Source: Candidatus Lloydbacteria bacterium RIFCSPLOWO2_02_FULL_54_12
GTDB taxonomy: Bacteria; Patescibacteriota; Minisyncoccia; Phycocordibacterales; UBA6899
Assembly (NCBI GenBank): GCA_001819095.1
Contig: MHLS01000018.1
Span: 18,372-27,422, forward strand
Reading direction: 5' to 3'
Length of the DNA: 9,051 nt
The notes beneath the pieces were generated by a model. That model saw only the letters and a program-made list of their open reading frames with translations. It searched no databases and was not told the DNA's origin. Shown one piece after another: positions 1 through 5,510 of the stretch (its first letter is position 1; the number at the start of each line of letters is the position of its first letter). Both the position numbers and the translations under genes were made by a program.

Positions 1-1
1 G

Positions 2-568
2 GTCAAAGCGCACGCACTCGAGGTCGGCATAAGCGCGATCGCATTCGTCGCCATCGGCGTCATGTGGAGCCTCTGGAAGTTCAGGCTATTCGCCCAGCGC
101 TGCAAAGCGGAGATCATGCGGGTCGTCGAAAGCTTCTGCAGAGACAAGAAACTTGACGCAAAAGCCGTGCTGACCGAAGTCGACGGAAAGCCGCAACTCA
201 CGCTCGAGAAGAAGCACGCCGAAGACTGGGAGCGGCACTTCCGCAGTAATCGCGGCGGCAGGCTTGCCTCAAGCGGCGCCACGGCAGAAAGTCCGGAGGT
301 GACGTTCGCAAGGAACAAGGAACGCATCACGCTGTGGATCCTGTTCTGGCCGGCGAGCGCACTGCGCGGACTCTTCAGCGACCTTCTGGCGCAAGCGCTC
401 GACATGCTCATCATGTCGATGCAAGGAATCTACAAGAAGATCGCCGAACGCGAGGCCGTCAAGGTCAACTTCACCGACCCCGATCCGTCGGACGAGACCG
501 CCGCGAAAGATGCCGGCGACACCGTCCAGTCCTTCGGAAGACGCAGAAGCGGCCACAACGAAGGCTGA
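2..568 (+). CDS. Unrecognised membrane protein, 5' end outside the window
   Basis: I do not recognise this family. The frame stays open to the left edge, so the ATG at 62 is probably internal and the true start lies upstream. About 188 residues are visible. The first residues form a hydrophobic segment (VGISAIAFVAIGVMWSLW) followed by basic residues (KFRLFAQRCK), which suits a membrane anchor with a cytoplasmic exit. A charged soluble stretch follows, then a second hydrophobic or amphipathic region (ITLWILFWPASALRGLF, then a helix LLAQALDMLIMSMQGIYKKI). The tail is acidic and then basic (TDPDPSDETAAKDAG ... GRRRSGHNEG) and looks disordered. The gene ends at TGA 566-568 and is followed 21 bases later by a strong terminator. 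That, and the codon phase matching + strand neighbours, supports it as real. It could be a cell-envelope or secretion-apparatus subunit, but nothing visible proves that. Confidence 0.7.
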   Translation, partial: VKAHALEVGISAIAFVAIGVMWSLWKFRLFAQRCKAEIMRVVESFCRDKKLDAKAVLTEVDGKPQLTLEKKHAEDWERHFRSNRGGRLASSGATAESPEVTFARNKERITLWILFWPASALRGLFSDLLAQALDMLIMSMQGIYKKIAEREAVKVNFTDPDPSDETAAKDAGDTVQSFGRRRSGHNEG

Positions 569-589
569 TCGAGAGACAACGTCCGTCCC

Positions 590-622
590 ACCCCCCTGCC
601 CTGTGCTCGGGGGGGTTTTTTT
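590..622 (+). terminator. Rho-independent terminator after the first gene
   Basis: A run of six C (591-596) pairs with a run of seven G (609-615) across a 12-base loop, and seven T follow directly (616-622). It lies just past the stop codon at 568 and ends that transcription unit. Confidence 0.9.
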
Positions 623-659
623 GTCCGCAGGAGTTGGTGGGTAATGACAAGATTCGACG

Positions 660-682
660 TACAAGGCGGAACCCGCCTTGTA
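660..682. repeat. Single short palindrome TACAAGGCGG-AAC-CCGCCTTGTA
   Basis: A perfect 10-bp stem with a 3-base centre lies between the terminator of the first gene and the promoter of the second. Its AAGG...CCTT form recalls the 13-mer arms of the four long palindromes elsewhere in the window, but the middle bases differ (CGG-AAC-CCG instead of TC-S-GA) and there is only one arm. TATTTTG follows, too weak a T tract to call it a terminator with confidence. It may be a diverged solo unit of the same or a related palindromic family. Confidence 0.6.
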
Positions 683-726
683 TTTTGAGCGCCACGTGAG
701 CATCATTCACCCAGTCCCTACGAGCA

Positions 727-754
727 TTGACAGAATTTCTTTCTATGCTAGTTT
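727..754 (+). promoter_or_regulatory. Candidate promoter for the polytopic membrane protein gene
   Basis: A consensus TTGACA (727-732) is followed after 16 bases by TAGTTT (749-754), preceded by C. Two other promoters in the window have CTAGGAT in this place, which supports the assignment although the -10 box is poor by consensus. The predicted start near 761 leaves a leader of about 30 bases containing the ribosome binding site. Confidence 0.5.
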
Positions 755-777
755 TGGACCCAGCGTCGTTCACTGAC

Positions 778-785
778 AAAGGAGA
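778..785 (+). promoter_or_regulatory. Ribosome binding site for the gene at 792
   Basis: AAAGGAGA is a strong Shine-Dalgarno sequence six bases ahead of the ATG at 792. It fixes the start of the signal-peptide-bearing frame. Confidence 0.85.
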
Positions 786-791
786 TACTCC

Positions 792-1979
792 ATGCGTTAC
801 CTCCGTTTCCTCCTCCTCGCGTTCATCATGTTCGCGCCGACACTCGCCTCGGCAATTCCGTCAAAACCGCTTTCGATCGAAGAGCACAACAAGCTCGTCC
901 CGTCGCGCATCTGCCTCGACAACGCGGCACACCTCCTGAAAAAGGGCGTGCTCCCGTCGCAAGTCGAATACGACAAAGCGGTCGCCGAGTGCATGGCGAG
1001 CGCCAAAGAAGCGCTCGGACGCGACATCACGTTCAACGAACTGGTCGCGAATGTGCAACCGACCTACGAGCTCCACGGCCTGCAGAAAGCCGCAGGGTGG
1101 CTCTCTGGCTTCTCGTTCCTCCAGATCATGGCGGGCATAGGCATCGCCGTGTTCGGATCGATCTTCGCGTTCTACGCATTTCCCGTTTTTGTCGCCATAC
1201 CGAAAAGCATGTACGAGGCCCTCCTCTACGCCACCTCGGTGGGGCTCACGTGGTACGGGCTCACGCTTCCCACGGGCTACATCTTCGGTTTCATGGGCAC
1301 GCTTTTCTTCATCGGAGCACTCGCCTTCTCGTCGCACGTCCACCGTTGGAAAGGAAGTCCGACGGGGTTCAGCGCGATGGTGCTGGTCTATGCCGCCGTT
1401 GCCGCATTCCTCTACCAGAGTACCTTGATCGGCTTCGTTGCGATCACCGCGCTCATGTGTGCGGTCGGCTTCATCGCTGACTCGTGGGGGTTGTGCTACG
1501 TCATCGGCTTCCGTGACGAGAAAGTCGTACCGCAGGCAACCGCGGTCGCATTCCTCGTGCTCGGGTTCTACGTGGCGCTCCGCATCTTCAACGTGGACGA
1601 CCCGTACATCAAAGTCTTCGCACCCGGCGCGTACTGGATGGGCAGTTTCGTCGGCTACCTCGGGCTCCTCATCATGGCGTCCAAGTGGTACGGCCACGGC
1701 ATGGACGGGCGCTACTTCGCGATGAACTTCTTCATCATGCCTGTCGCAGGCGTCGCGGCGATACTCTTGGGCTCGATCTACGGCGTCCCCGAACTCCAGA
1801 AGATCGGCGGGACCTTCTTCGGCCTCTGGTGCATCGAGAAATACGTCGAGGTGACCTTCCACGGTCTCCTCTCCGGAAGCTTCTTCGGCCTCATGGGCTC
1901 AATCGGCGTGTTCTACATCACGAGCTGGGCGATCGCCAACGCCGACAAAGTCGGTCCGTATCTCCTGTTCATTTCCTAG
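792..1979 (+). CDS. Exported-N-terminus polytopic membrane protein of unknown function
   Basis: The family is not recognised. The 395-residue product begins with a clear Sec signal peptide (MRYLRFLLLAFIMFAPTLASA, likely cut after Ala21). Residues 22-105 are a polar domain, presumably outside the membrane, with two cysteines at 41 and 67 in a helical stretch that could form a disulfide. From about residue 107 to the end the protein is almost continuously hydrophobic, with around ten membrane segments (about 108-135, 140-180 as two, 193-240 as two or three, 249-265, 277-297, 308-330, 335-350, 358-382). Short charged loops such as RDEKVV (241-246) and KWYGHGMDGR (298-307) separate them. A strong ribosome binding site and promoter precede it and a terminator follows, so it forms a one-gene unit. 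The next gene encodes an exported thiol protein that could act on its cysteines, but this is only proximity. A transporter or envelope-assembly role is possible and cannot be shown from the sequence. Confidence 0.85.
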   Translation: MRYLRFLLLAFIMFAPTLASAIPSKPLSIEEHNKLVPSRICLDNAAHLLKKGVLPSQVEYDKAVAECMASAKEALGRDITFNELVANVQPTYELHGLQKAAGWLSGFSFLQIMAGIGIAVFGSIFAFYAFPVFVAIPKSMYEALLYATSVGLTWYGLTLPTGYIFGFMGTLFFIGALAFSSHVHRWKGSPTGFSAMVLVYAAVAAFLYQSTLIGFVAITALMCAVGFIADSWGLCYVIGFRDEKVVPQATAVAFLVLGFYVALRIFNVDDPYIKVFAPGAYWMGSFVGYLGLLIMASKWYGHGMDGRYFAMNFFIMPVAGVAAILLGSIYGVPELQKIGGTFFGLWCIEKYVEVTFHGLLSGSFFGLMGSIGVFYITSWAIANADKVGPYLLFIS

Positions 1980-1985
1980 CAGCAC

Positions 1986-2018
1986 ATCGCCGTCTCATTC
2001 CGAGACGGCGATTTTTTT
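1986..2018 (+). terminator. Rho-independent terminator after the polytopic membrane protein gene
   Basis: A perfect 11-bp stem (ATCGCCGTCTC at 1986-1996, GAGACGGCGAT at 2002-2012) with loop ATTCC is followed by T 2012-2018. It starts seven bases past the stop codon. Confidence 0.93.
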
Positions 2019-2053
2019 ATCCATAAAGCAGTAAGAAGTTTGGCGAGTAGTCG

Positions 2054-2109
2054 CAAAATATAAGGTCCGACCTTGAAGAAGTTTTCCTAAGGTCGGACCT
2101 TATATTTTG
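2054..2109. repeat. Long palindromic element 1 (paired AAGGTC-S-GACCTT, 56 nt)
   Basis: Two perfectly complementary 21-base arms (2054-2074 and 2089-2109) enclose a 14-base centre GAAGAAGTTTTCCT. The inner 13 bases of each arm are the shared unit (AAGGTCCGACCTT left, AAGGTCGGACCTT right). The outer eight bases (CAAAATAT / ATATTTTG) occur only here. It sits between the terminator ending at 2018 and the -35 box at 2117. No T tract follows, so it is not an ordinary terminator. Each 13-mer is itself an odd palindrome, so the DNA or RNA can fold as one long hairpin or as two tiny ones. Confidence 0.95.
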
Positions 2110-2116
2110 TGCGGCG

Positions 2117-2145
2117 TTGACAACGTGCGCGATCGCAACTAGGAT
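2117..2145 (+). promoter_or_regulatory. Promoter of the exported thioredoxin-fold gene
   Basis: TTGACA (2117-2122), a 17-base spacer and TAGGAT (2140-2145) give a good sigma-70-type promoter. The expected start near 2152 lies downstream of the ATG at 2149, so translation from that ATG is unlikely and the next in-frame ATG at 2176 is favoured. Palindromic element 1 ends seven bases upstream of the -35 box. Confidence 0.8.
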
Positions 2146-2175
2146 TTTATGAGTTCGTTCTCTTTGGGAAATGCG

Positions 2176-2577
2176 ATGAAACGACAGTTCCTGTTCGTGT
2201 GCGCCCTTCTTCTTGCTCTTTCCGCCGTTCCCGCGAAGGCTGAAAGGGCCGACCAGCTCACGGAATGTCTCACAAAGGCCGGCGCCGTCATGTATAGCGC
2301 TTGGTGGTGTCCGTATTGCTTGCGGCAACTGCAAATGATCGACCCCGCATTCACGCGCGAGGACATGAAGGACACGGAGAAGCTCGCCGACAAGTTCCCT
2401 TTCGTCGTCGAATGCGCAGATCCGAAGACCGGACAATTCACCGGCAAATGTCCTTCGGGCCTTCGGGGAGTTCCCGCGTGGAGATTCTCCGACGGTACGC
2501 AAATGAGCGGCATGCAACCCCTTGAGGCGCTCTCCGCGAAGACCTCCTGCGCAATTCCGCGAGCGGAAGAAAAATAA
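2176..2577 (+). CDS. Exported thioredoxin-fold protein with CPYC active site
   Basis: The 133-residue product has a signal peptide (MKRQFLFVCALLLALSAVPAKA, cut near Ala22) and then a small thioredoxin-like domain. The redox motif WCPYC places the active cysteines at 45 and 48, and the expected cis-proline is Pro100 in GVPAW. Two further cysteines, 80 (VVECAD) and 92 (GKCPSG), lie where the thioredoxin domains attached to or partnering VKOR oxidoreductases have a cysteine-rich loop; Cys31 and Cys125 are extra. The layout YSAWWCPYC...EC...C...GVPAW is typical of that VKOR-associated group. This suggests thiol-disulfide exchange outside the membrane, probably disulfide formation. No VKOR or DsbB gene is in the window. 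I place the start at 2176, with GGGAA five bases ahead, and not at 2149, because the promoter would start transcription after 2149. The alternative start would add nine residues before the signal peptide. Confidence 0.85.
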   Translation: MKRQFLFVCALLLALSAVPAKAERADQLTECLTKAGAVMYSAWWCPYCLRQLQMIDPAFTREDMKDTEKLADKFPFVVECADPKTGQFTGKCPSGLRGVPAWRFSDGTQMSGMQPLEALSAKTSCAIPRAEEK

Positions 2578-2588
2578 CAGCCGACGAA

Positions 2589-2618
2589 GCCGCCCCCTTC
2601 CCGGGGCGGCGATTTTTT
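2589..2618 (+). terminator. Rho-independent terminator between convergent genes
   Basis: GCCGCCCC (2589-2596) pairs with GGGGCGGC (2603-2610), followed by GA and six T. It serves the + strand thioredoxin-fold gene. Its T tract overlaps the TAA stop codon of obg on the other strand; on that strand no T run follows the stem, so it probably works in one direction only. Confidence 0.88.
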
Positions 2619-3627
2619 ATGCGTGCTCTTTTTTGCGCAGAAGTTTTACCAACTCATCGGAAAAATGTTTCAGCGCATCGGCATCGTAGATCGAAAGCGT
2701 GAAGAGGCGAGGTTTCAGCACGGAAAGCGCTTGTTGCGCCTTCTTAAGGGCCACCTCGTCGACGAGATCGGTTTTCGTGAGTATGATGATCTCGTCCTTT
2801 TCTCCGAGTGCGGTGCCTGCCCGACCTCCTTCCGAGGTGGGCGGGTCGTACTGTTCGAGTTCGTTTCGGATACTTTGGTACGCCCCCATCACGTCCTCAT
2901 TCTCGAGCGAGATCAGGTGCGCAATCATCTTCGTGCGTTTGACATGCCGCAGGAACTTATGGCCGAGCCCTTTCCCCTCCGACGCGCCCTCAATAAGGCC
3001 GGGGATGTCCGCGAGAATATAGCCGAATAGATCGCCCAGATTCGGTTCGAGCGTGGTGAACTGATAAGAGCCGACCTTTGCGCTCGCATTCGTGAGTGCG
3101 TTCAACAAAGATGACTTCCCCGCATTGGGAAACCCGACGAAGCCCACATCGACGACGAGCTGGAGTTCGATATAGAAACTGCCGTCTTCGCCGGGATAAC
3201 CTGGGGTCGTCTTCTTCGGGCGCTGATTCGTTGCGCTTTTGTAATGCTCGTTCCCGAATCCACCATCGCCGCCGCGCAAGAGGAGAATGGGAACGCCTTC
3301 GGAGAGCACGTGGAGCGACCTCTTCGTGCGAAGATCGGTCACCACCGAGCCGATGGGAAGTTTGATGGAGAGATCGTCGCCATCCTTGCCGTGGGAACTA
3401 TTCTTGGCACCGGGGGCGCCGTTCTCCGCCTTGAATGCTTTCTTGTGGCGATAACCGAAGAGAAGACCGAGATCCCGCGAACCCATGACATACACATTGC
3501 CGCCCCTGCCGCCGTCGCCTCCCGAAGGGCCGCCGAATTCCTTCGCCTTGTCGTGACGCCACCGCTCGACACCCTTGCCGCCGTCGCCCGCTTTGATATG
3601 GATCTTCAGTTCATCAACAAAGGCCAT
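2617..3627 (-). CDS. obg: Obg-family GTPase (ribosome assembly)
   Basis: Obg/CgtA is a cytoplasmic GTPase that binds the 50S subunit and acts in its late assembly and in stress response. The 336-residue product has the glycine-rich Obg fold at residues 1-156 (AGDGGKG, GGPSGGDGGRGGNV, RGGDGGFGN, TTPGYPGEDG). The G domain follows: P-loop GFPNAGKS (165-172), switch I FTTLEPNLG (190-198), G3 DIPGLIEGA (207-215), and a G4 motif TKTD (284-287) in place of the usual NKxD. The C-terminal OCT domain found in many Obg proteins is missing, so the protein ends soon after the G domain. Residues 262-271 (PPTSEGGRAG), between the helix after G3 and the G4 strand, look inserted and are encoded by an imperfect palindrome at 2816-2845. 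The gene follows the MazG-like gene by six bases, so they are probably cotranscribed. The identification is secure; the insertion is inferred from my memory of the family's usual loop length. Confidence 0.97.
   Translation of the reverse strand: MAFVDELKIHIKAGDGGKGVERWRHDKAKEFGGPSGGDGGRGGNVYVMGSRDLGLLFGYRHKKAFKAENGAPGAKNSSHGKDGDDLSIKLPIGSVVTDLRTKRSLHVLSEGVPILLLRGGDGGFGNEHYKSATNQRPKKTTPGYPGEDGSFYIELQLVVDVGFVGFPNAGKSSLLNALTNASAKVGSYQFTTLEPNLGDLFGYILADIPGLIEGASEGKGLGHKFLRHVKRTKMIAHLISLENEDVMGAYQSIRNELEQYDPPTSEGGRAGTALGEKDEIIILTKTDLVDEVALKKAQQALSVLKPRLFTLSIYDADALKHFSDELVKLLRKKEHA
2816..2845. repeat. Imperfect palindrome inside obg encoding an extra loop
   Basis: CCTGCCC-g-ACCTC (2816-2828) pairs with GAGGTGGGCGGG (2834-2845) across the loop CTTCC, with one bulged G and one G-T pair. 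On the coding strand it encodes PPTSEGGRAG, residues 262-271 of Obg. This region is normally a short connection between a helix and the G4 strand. It is low-complexity and unlike the flanking sequence. It may be a coding-region palindromic insertion unrelated in sequence to the AAGGTC-S-GACCTT family. Confidence 0.65.
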
Positions 3628-3633
3628 GGTAAG

Positions 3634-3957
3634 TTAATCCCACTTGCGCGTCTCATTCACGCGATGTTTCTCGCGGTACGCCGTTTCGAGGTCCACATTG
3701 AACGTGTTCGCAAGATCGAGGAGGTAATTGAGCGTATCGGCAAACTCCGCTTCAAGCGCCTGATGAGCTTCGCCTTCCGGCTTTTTTGCGTGAAGTCCCG
3801 TGGTATTGCGTATCTCCTTGGCAAGCTCTCCGACCTCTTCGACAAAAAGAAGGAATTTCTCCGTATGCGTGTTCTTATCCCATCCGCGCTCCGCACATAC
3901 TTTCGCGATGTGGTCTTGAAGGTCGGCGAGCGTCGGATTGTTCTTCAGTGTTGCCAT
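3634..3957 (-). CDS. MazG-like nucleotide pyrophosphohydrolase, single domain
   Basis: The 107-residue product is an all-alpha NTP pyrophosphatase domain of the MazG/dUTPase-like superfamily. These proteins convert nucleoside triphosphates to monophosphate and pyrophosphate, often to clear aberrant nucleotides. The metal-binding signature is present as EEVGE (40-44) in KFLLFVEEVGELAKEI, and a second acidic pair as EFAD (71-74) in EFADTLNYLLDLANTFNVDLE. The GWDKNTHTEK stretch before helix 2 is also usual for this group. The length fits a stand-alone domain, half of the duplicated MazG of Escherichia coli. It lies 15 bases after the MYG1-family gene and six bases before obg, so the three probably form one operon. 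The precise substrate cannot be read from the sequence. Confidence 0.9.
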   Translation of the reverse strand: MATLKNNPTLADLQDHIAKVCAERGWDKNTHTEKFLLFVEEVGELAKEIRNTTGLHAKKPEGEAHQALEAEFADTLNYLLDLANTFNVDLETAYREKHRVNETRKWD

Positions 3958-3972
3958 AACGACTACGTTAAC

Positions 3973-4860
3973 TTACGCGACAAGCGCCATCTGTGCAAGC
4001 CGGAGCGCACTTTCCTTGCTTTTTGCAACGGCAATGAACCTCATGTTGTGGCAAAAGACGGCGTCGGGGACTCCGGTCACCTTTCCGAGTGCTTCTCCGG
4101 AGAGTCCCCGCCATGCCTCGGGAAGCGGTTTTCTATTCTTGAAGCTGTGTACGTCGTCGCGCACACACTCCACCTGCCAAGAGTTTCCCTCGTGGCGCGG
4201 CTTCAAGAGATAGAGCGGTTCGGGATGCCGCGCAAGTTCGTCCTGCCACGGATAATGCCCGTCGATCACGATGATGCGTTTGTCCGTCGCGGCAAGATAA
4301 GCCTCACGCACAAGACGCGCGCCCTCGATTCGGTCGCGCTCCGCGATGACCTCGCGCTCGATTATCCGGCGCATAAGCGGAATGAGTTCGACGAATCGCA
4401 CATCGTGGATCTCACCCTCCTTCCACGTCGGGCGCATTGCGGCAACAACACTGTGCAGGAGATACGGGTGCACGCCGTCGAAGACCGTCGTGTAAACCTC
4501 GGTGCCGTTGTCCGCAAGATCGATCGGATAAACGAGGCGGGCTTCAACGCCGTCCGCGACCTCTTTCGAGCCGCATATCGCTTCGCCGTAGTGCTTCCAC
4601 ACCAGTCCGAAGGAAGAGTACGGGACCTTATTGCGCTCACCTGCTCCCCCTTTTTGATGGTGGTCGAAACGATTTGCAGTGGGGTCATACACTCCGCCCA
4701 CGTCGACGACATAATCGCCGGTCTTCCAGACCTCCGGGTCGCGCGTACGAATGACTTCGTACAGCGTACCGTTCAATTGGATCTCAATCGCGGCGACGGC
4801 AAGCAACTCGTCCGCATGGAAGTTGCCGCTGTGCGTGATGATTCGGATCTTTTTTTTCAT
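3973..4860 (-). CDS. MYG1/UPF0160-family protein, probable metal-dependent exonuclease
   Basis: The 295-residue product matches the MYG1 (UPF0160) family throughout. The N-terminal THSGNFHADE (9-18), VDVGGVYDP (52-60) and NRFDHHQKGG (63-72) are the DHH-type metal-binding motifs. KVPYSSFGLVWKHYG (78-92) follows. The C-terminal block NSWQVECV ... LPEAWRGLSGEAL ... TGVPDAVFCHNMRFIAVAKSKESAL is the family's conserved tail. Mammalian MYG1 has been reported as a 3'-5' RNA exonuclease; a related RNA- or nucleotide-degrading activity here is inference. The length is close to usual for the family, with no sign of truncation. The ATG at 4860 is followed by a lysine run and no better start is visible. 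The gene leads the likely operon with the MazG-like and obg genes, and its leader contains the large hairpin at 4877-4960. Confidence 0.93.
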   Translation of the reverse strand: MKKKIRIITHSGNFHADELLAVAAIEIQLNGTLYEVIRTRDPEVWKTGDYVVDVGGVYDPTANRFDHHQKGGAGERNKVPYSSFGLVWKHYGEAICGSKEVADGVEARLVYPIDLADNGTEVYTTVFDGVHPYLLHSVVAAMRPTWKEGEIHDVRFVELIPLMRRIIEREVIAERDRIEGARLVREAYLAATDKRIIVIDGHYPWQDELARHPEPLYLLKPRHEGNSWQVECVRDDVHSFKNRKPLPEAWRGLSGEALGKVTGVPDAVFCHNMRFIAVAKSKESALRLAQMALVA

Positions 4861-4876
4861 CCCATTAAAAGTTGGG

Positions 4877-4960
4877 CGCGGACACTCGTTGTACCGCTCC
4901 TACTCGTTTATCTTTTACACCGCTCATCATGCGTAGTGACATTACTACAAAGTGTCCGCG
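4877..4960. repeat. Large hairpin between the holin-like gene and the MYG1-family gene
   Basis: CGCGGACACT-cg-TTGTA (4877-4893) pairs with TACAA-AGTGTCCGCG (4946-4960): 15 pairs with one two-base bulge, closing a 52-base loop. Inside the loop GTAGT/ACTAC can form a smaller stem. It starts within 20 bases after the holin-like stop codon and ends 17 bases before the MYG1-family start. It could be a leader structure, a terminator without a good T tract, or a diverged palindromic element. Its sequence does not match the AAGGTC-S-GACCTT units. Confidence 0.7.
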
Positions 4961-4979
4961 ACTTCTAACGGGACAAGTA

Positions 4980-5345
4980 CTATGTGCCGCCGACCTTGCC
5001 GTCTTTTCCGAGAAAAATGCGACTAAGCACCATCGAGATCACAGAGACGATGAGCGCTCCGAGCATGGCGGGGAGAAATCCGTCGACGGTAAAATCGCGC
5101 ACGAATACCGTCGCGAGCCAGAACATAAGCCCGTTCACGACGAAAGTGAAGAGTCCGAGCGTAATGATATTGATGGGAAGAGTGATAATGAGCAATATCG
5201 GCCGAATTACGGCGTTCACGATACCAAGCACTAGCGCGACCCAGAGCGCGGTCATGTAGTCGGGCACATGGATGCCCGGAAGAAAGTTGCCGACGAGAAA
5301 TATCGCAAGCGCATTCACTGCCCATTTCACCGCTAAGGTCGCCAT
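4980..5345 (-). CDS. YvlD/phage_holin_4-family small membrane protein
   Basis: The 121-residue product is a four-segment membrane protein of the phage holin family 4 superfamily (PF04020 type, including YvlD). The hydrophobic segments lie at about 7-25, 32-58, 60-82 and 90-110. Between the second and third is the family's characteristic stretch GIVNAVIRPILLIITLPINIITLGLF, with an Arg-Pro turn and a LP-x-N-x-x-T-L-G-L pattern. Despite the family name, members are widespread chromosomal proteins, and nothing nearby suggests a prophage. Their role is poorly known; envelope stress links are reported for some. The C-terminus (LGKDGKVGGT) is short and polar. The putative promoter at 5352-5380 would start transcription at the ATG itself. 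Confidence 0.9.
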   Translation of the reverse strand: MATLAVKWAVNALAIFLVGNFLPGIHVPDYMTALWVALVLGIVNAVIRPILLIITLPINIITLGLFTFVVNGLMFWLATVFVRDFTVDGFLPAMLGALIVSVISMVLSRIFLGKDGKVGGT

Positions 5346-5351
5346 GCATCG

Positions 5352-5380
5352 ACTTTAGCACAAAAAAGGGTGTAGACCAA
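5352..5380 (-). promoter_or_regulatory. Candidate promoter of the holin-like gene, leaderless layout
   Basis: Read on the - strand, TTGGTC (5380-5375), a 17-base spacer and TAAAGT (5357-5352) with an upstream TGC resemble an extended -10 promoter. Counting six to seven bases past the -10 box puts the start at or next to the ATG (5345), so the mRNA would have almost no leader. Confidence 0.55.
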
Positions 5381-5397
5381 GCTCCCGAAAATATAAA

Positions 5398-5504
5398 GTG
5401 AAGACGGCCTAAGGCCAGAGACCGGTACAAGGTCGGACCTTAGGAATCAATTCTTCAAGGTCCGACCTTGTACCGGTCCCCCAAGAGAAGTTGGCCGTCT
5501 TCAC
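5398..5504 (-). terminator. Nested double hairpin after mutY, possible terminator
   Basis: An outer perfect 12-bp pair, GTGAAGACGGCC (5398-5409) with GGCCGTCTTCAC (5493-5504), encloses palindromic element 2. It begins seven bases past the mutY stop codon. On the - strand the structure is followed by TTTATATTTT, a weak T-rich tract, so it may terminate mutY transcription before the holin-like promoter. The outer pair is separated from the inner element by unpaired 10 and 14 base stretches. Confidence 0.55.
5420..5478. repeat. Long palindromic element 2 (paired AAGGTC-S-GACCTT, 59 nt)
   Basis: Perfect 22-base arms (5420-5441, 5457-5478) enclose a 15-base centre AGGAATCAATTCTTC, the reverse complement of the centre of element 3. 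The inner 13 bases of each arm are the shared unit; the outer nine (GACCGGTAC / GTACCGGTC) are unique to this locus. It lies in the gap between mutY and the holin-like gene, inside a further 12-bp inverted repeat. Confidence 0.95.
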
Positions 5505-5510
5505 CTTATT

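Noticed and set aside
861..1862. A 333-residue open frame on the - strand
   Set aside because: It is antisense to the signal-peptide membrane protein, which has a ribosome binding site, promoter and terminator. Its composition (very rich in Asp, Glu, Arg, His) is typical of a shadow of hydrophobic codons.
2149..2175. Earlier ATG for the thioredoxin-fold gene
   Set aside because: The well-formed promoter places the transcript start at about 2152, after this ATG, and the signal peptide is best formed from 2176.
4066..4109. Inverted repeat GGGGACT...AGTCCCC in the MYG1-family gene
   Set aside because: It encodes WRGLSGEALGKVTGVPD, part of the family's conserved tail, so no insertion is needed to explain it and the stem has a bulge and a long loop.
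3244..4968. A 574-residue open frame on the + strand
   Set aside because: It lies opposite obg, the MazG-like and the MYG1-family genes, all of which have clear family motifs. It crosses two gene boundaries and has no family resemblance; the long frame is a by-product of codon bias in this GC-rich DNA.
4980..5345. Prophage remnant suggested by the holin-like gene
   Set aside because: The YvlD/phage_holin_4 family is common in bacterial chromosomes, and no lysin, structural, integrase or attachment-site sequence is nearby.
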